Origin: a virus
Virus record (IMG/VR): IMGVR_UViG_3300044858_000542
Span: 1 to 23,445 of that record
Reading direction: 5' to 3' (one strand)
DNA length: 23,445 nt
Shown piece by piece: positions 21,478-23,445 of the stretch. The position numbers and the translations under genes were made by a program. A model generated the notes under the pieces. The model was not told the origin of the DNA, ran no database searches, and worked only from the letters and a program-made list of their open reading frames with translations. Within the stretch, counting starts at the first letter, position 1. Every line of letters starts with the position of its first letter.

Positions 21478-22972
21478 AGACACCCGGAGTTAGTTGTTCG
21501 GGTTCTATTCTAACCTGTAAGGCTCTATCTACTGCTATAACCGCTGCGACTGCTGCGTCAATACGGCGTGATGATGCTCTGTTTTCTTTTACTATCCTGA
21601 CTCCTAGATTGTCGGTTTTCACTACTGCGTTTGAGAGATGGCGAGCCAGTAGCGGGTCTCCATCGTGTCTGAGCTTCTTCTCTACTACGGCTGAAAAAAA
21701 TTTCTGGCAGGCCGGGACCATGCGCCTTGCATTTGTGGAGGGATACTCCACTATGGGGTAGCCTTCCTCGGCGAGAACCTGCATTGACCTTTGCCAGCGG
21801 TAAGGGTCGCAGACTATTTCTTTGACTTTCGGATTGTCTTTGACAAAATCCCGAATCTTGTTTTCAACAGCCAAAGTGTCAACTCGCCAAGTAGCGTCAT
21901 GGATGTTTGGGTCTTTCTCCCATGCCTGAATCATAAAGACTTGCGGTTCGTCTTCGACTGTTGCACCGACTAGGACTGTCGAGTCACCTGAGAACGATCC
22001 GTCAAAGCCAATGATGTATTCCTTGTCCGTCAGGTCGAGCGGTGATTCACAGGCTTCCCAAGAACCTGACGGCAACCATGACACCGCTGACGATACCCAT
22101 TGCCCGCAACGCTTTGTGCGAAACTCCGGCTCAGGTGTTCGCCTGACTGCCGACTCGAAATCTTCTGCCGAACAGATGTCTCCATAGCCGGGGTTTGACA
22201 TTCGCCAAGTCTCAGGTTGTGTGTGGTCAGCTTCGGCAGGTGCTTCCCAAGTTGCCATGAAGAAAGTCGGGTCATCGACTTCACCTCTAGCAACCTTCTG
22301 CCCATACTGATACAGCGTGTAAGCGATTGAGTCTTGACCTGTGGTGTCGGTTCTTACGCCGGGTGTGGTGATGGCGATTAGGGTTGCCAAGCGACCTCTT
22401 GCACCCATAGCCAGCGACATGACATCGAACAGTTCTCGATTGGGCTGAGCGTGAAGCTCGTCAAAGATTACAGCCGATGGGTTTAGACCTTCCTTCGAGT
22501 AAGCCTCGGCAGAGAGAACTCGATACACCGATCCGTTGGCAGGTAGCTCGATGGCATCTCGGTAAAGTTTGGTTAGCTTTGAGAGTTCTTCGCTTGCTTC
22601 AATCATTCGCTTAGCGTCTTGGAACACAATGCGAGCCTGTTCCTTTTCGGCTGCGACTGAATAGACTTCTGCTCCCCTGACTCCGAGAATCAGAGAGTAA
22701 AGACCAAAGATAGAACCGAGTGCAGACTTGCCGTTCTTTCTCGGCATCAGGATCAGGTTTATGGCGTGGCGGTAGAGGCCGTCTTGCCCTGCGAACACAT
22801 GGCGGATTAGTTCCTTCTGCCAATCTCGCAGGTGTAATTGTTCGCCTGCTCTGCCAGCTATCGAGTCTTTGGTTACAACGCCAAAGGCTTCAGCAAAGTC
22901 AATGACAAATTCCCCTTCACCTGATTCAATCAGATTTTGAGGGACTGGTGTCAGCCATTGTGGAGGCCACAC
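21467..22972 (-). CDS. Terminase large subunit
   Basis: The 501-residue protein has an ATPase domain with Walker A MPRKNGKSAL (76-85, K82, S83) and Walker B AVIFDELHA (D171, E172). It also has an RNase H-like nuclease domain with IGFDGSFSG (D324), VCDPYRW (D389) and RRIDAAVA (D472). It powers DNA packaging through the portal and cuts the concatemer. The start is GTG at 22972, with AAGAAGG six bases before it, inside the small-subunit gene (47-base overlap). Length and motifs are normal for the family. Confidence 0.95.
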   Translation of the reverse strand: MWPPQWLTPVPQNLIESGEGEFVIDFAEAFGVVTKDSIAGRAGEQLHLRDWQKELIRHVFAGQDGLYRHAINLILMPRKNGKSALGSIFGLYSLILGVRGAEVYSVAAEKEQARIVFQDAKRMIEASEELSKLTKLYRDAIELPANGSVYRVLSAEAYSKEGLNPSAVIFDELHAQPNRELFDVMSLAMGARGRLATLIAITTPGVRTDTTGQDSIAYTLYQYGQKVARGEVDDPTFFMATWEAPAEADHTQPETWRMSNPGYGDICSAEDFESAVRRTPEPEFRTKRCGQWVSSAVSWLPSGSWEACESPLDLTDKEYIIGFDGSFSGDSTVLVGATVEDEPQVFMIQAWEKDPNIHDATWRVDTLAVENKIRDFVKDNPKVKEIVCDPYRWQRSMQVLAEEGYPIVEYPSTNARRMVPACQKFFSAVVEKKLRHDGDPLLARHLSNAVVKTDNLGVRIVKENRASSRRIDAAVAAVIAVDRALQVRIEPEQLTPGVYVF

Positions 22973-23396
22973 GATTTGCCTTCTTTCTCATAAGTTCTTC
23001 AAGTTTGCTCGCTGCCTTGACTTCGGCTATGCCAAGACGAGTTCTATCTGTTGGGGTAAAGCCAAGCATTGAGAGGTTCGAGCTAATCATCTTTTCTAAA
23101 TCGTGCAAGGCTCGGTAAAGCCTCCACTCACTTGTCTCGTGAATCTTGGTGATGAGGTCGGTTCTCCGATCCATCTGCTCACAGGTTATGAGCAAGAGCT
23201 GAGTGTCTGAGTTACGAGCAATCCAGTTCTCGCCTGTCTTCATCGCAGCATCCCAAAGCTGTTGGCCTGCAAACTCAAGCGGTCGAGCCGGTGCAATGTA
23301 GCCACCTTCTACAAAGCTCACCTCTTTAGGCAATGGTCTTCTTCCGGGGTTGCCTAACTGTCTTTTCAGTTCGGCTGGCTTCGGCGGATTCGGCAT
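22926..23396 (-). CDS. Terminase small subunit, P27-like
   Basis: The 156-residue protein opens PNPPKPAELKRQLGNPGRRP, the typical start of P27-type small terminases. It has a helical middle part (SDTQLLLITCEQMDRRTDLI) and the block GFTPTDRTRLGIAEVKAASK near residue 112-131, also typical. It recognises phage DNA for packaging and hands it to the large subunit. The ribosome site is weak (AAG near the ATG). The bases 23397-23445 before it hold no complete gene. Confidence 0.88.
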   Translation of the reverse strand: MPNPPKPAELKRQLGNPGRRPLPKEVSFVEGGYIAPARPLEFAGQQLWDAAMKTGENWIARNSDTQLLLITCEQMDRRTDLITKIHETSEWRLYRALHDLEKMISSNLSMLGFTPTDRTRLGIAEVKAASKLEELMRKKANRVASTMADTSPSKSD

Positions 23397-23445
23397 TTTC
23401 TTAGCTTACCCGAAAAGGTTTGAACTGCTACTCTGTGCAGAACAT

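Noticed and set aside
23397-23445. Possible tail end of another minus-strand gene at the right edge
   Set aside because: One frame is open from the edge to TAA at 23406-23408, but only about 13 residues are visible and they match nothing.
1-23445. tRNA genes, CRISPR arrays, insertion sequences, integrase, diversity-generating retroelement
   Set aside because: I looked for cloverleaf arms, spaced direct repeats, transposase or integrase motifs, and reverse transcriptase with template repeats, and saw none by eye.

Overview
This window is the late (structural) half of a tailed double-stranded DNA phage or prophage, with the edge of its recombination module on the left. Nearly all genes lie on the minus strand. 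From right to left: small terminase, large terminase, a 47-residue membrane protein, portal, three head-associated proteins including a collagen-like fibre, a fused prohead protease, major capsid protein (MCP), a four-gene sugar island, head-tail connector, tail terminator, major tail protein, frameshifted tail-assembly chaperone, a two-gene plus-strand island, a gp10-like protein, tape measure, minor tail proteins and fibres, a lysis cassette, then recombination genes and an HNH nuclease cut by the left edge. The HK97-type head genes and the chaperone/tape-measure pair indicate a long, non-contractile, siphovirus-like tail.

The host is most likely an actinobacterium. A WhiB-family protein is encoded at 2160-2417, and WhiB proteins are confined to Actinobacteria and their phages. 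The holin and the small membrane protein between terminase and portal also look actinophage-like. Base composition is visibly moderate rather than high G+C, and two fibre genes resemble those of aquatic phages, so a freshwater or marine actinobacterium is my inference. I see no integrase, repressor or attachment site, so lifestyle cannot be judged.

Transcription seems divided into units. The head genes from terminase to 16713 end at a strong hairpin (16657-16690). The MCP then stands alone with a candidate promoter and a leader hairpin, and is closed by a second terminator (15337-15359). The sugar island (one GT-B and two paralogous GT-A-like glycosyltransferases plus an RmlD-like reductase) follows. 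Connector to chaperone forms the next stretch and ends at a bidirectional terminator (10071-10090), shared with two unknown plus-strand genes (9358-10058). Tape measure and downstream tail genes may restart from a candidate promoter near 9266. Many neighbours are joined by TAATG, GTGA or similar stop/start overlaps, which suggests translational coupling.

The most notable points are a clear -1 frameshift site (CCCAAAA) in the chaperone, the plus-strand island splitting the tail module, the sugar island beside the MCP, the three-part prohead protease with a possible internal start, and the collagen-like protein in the head module. Family assignments are from motif recognition only; no database search was run.
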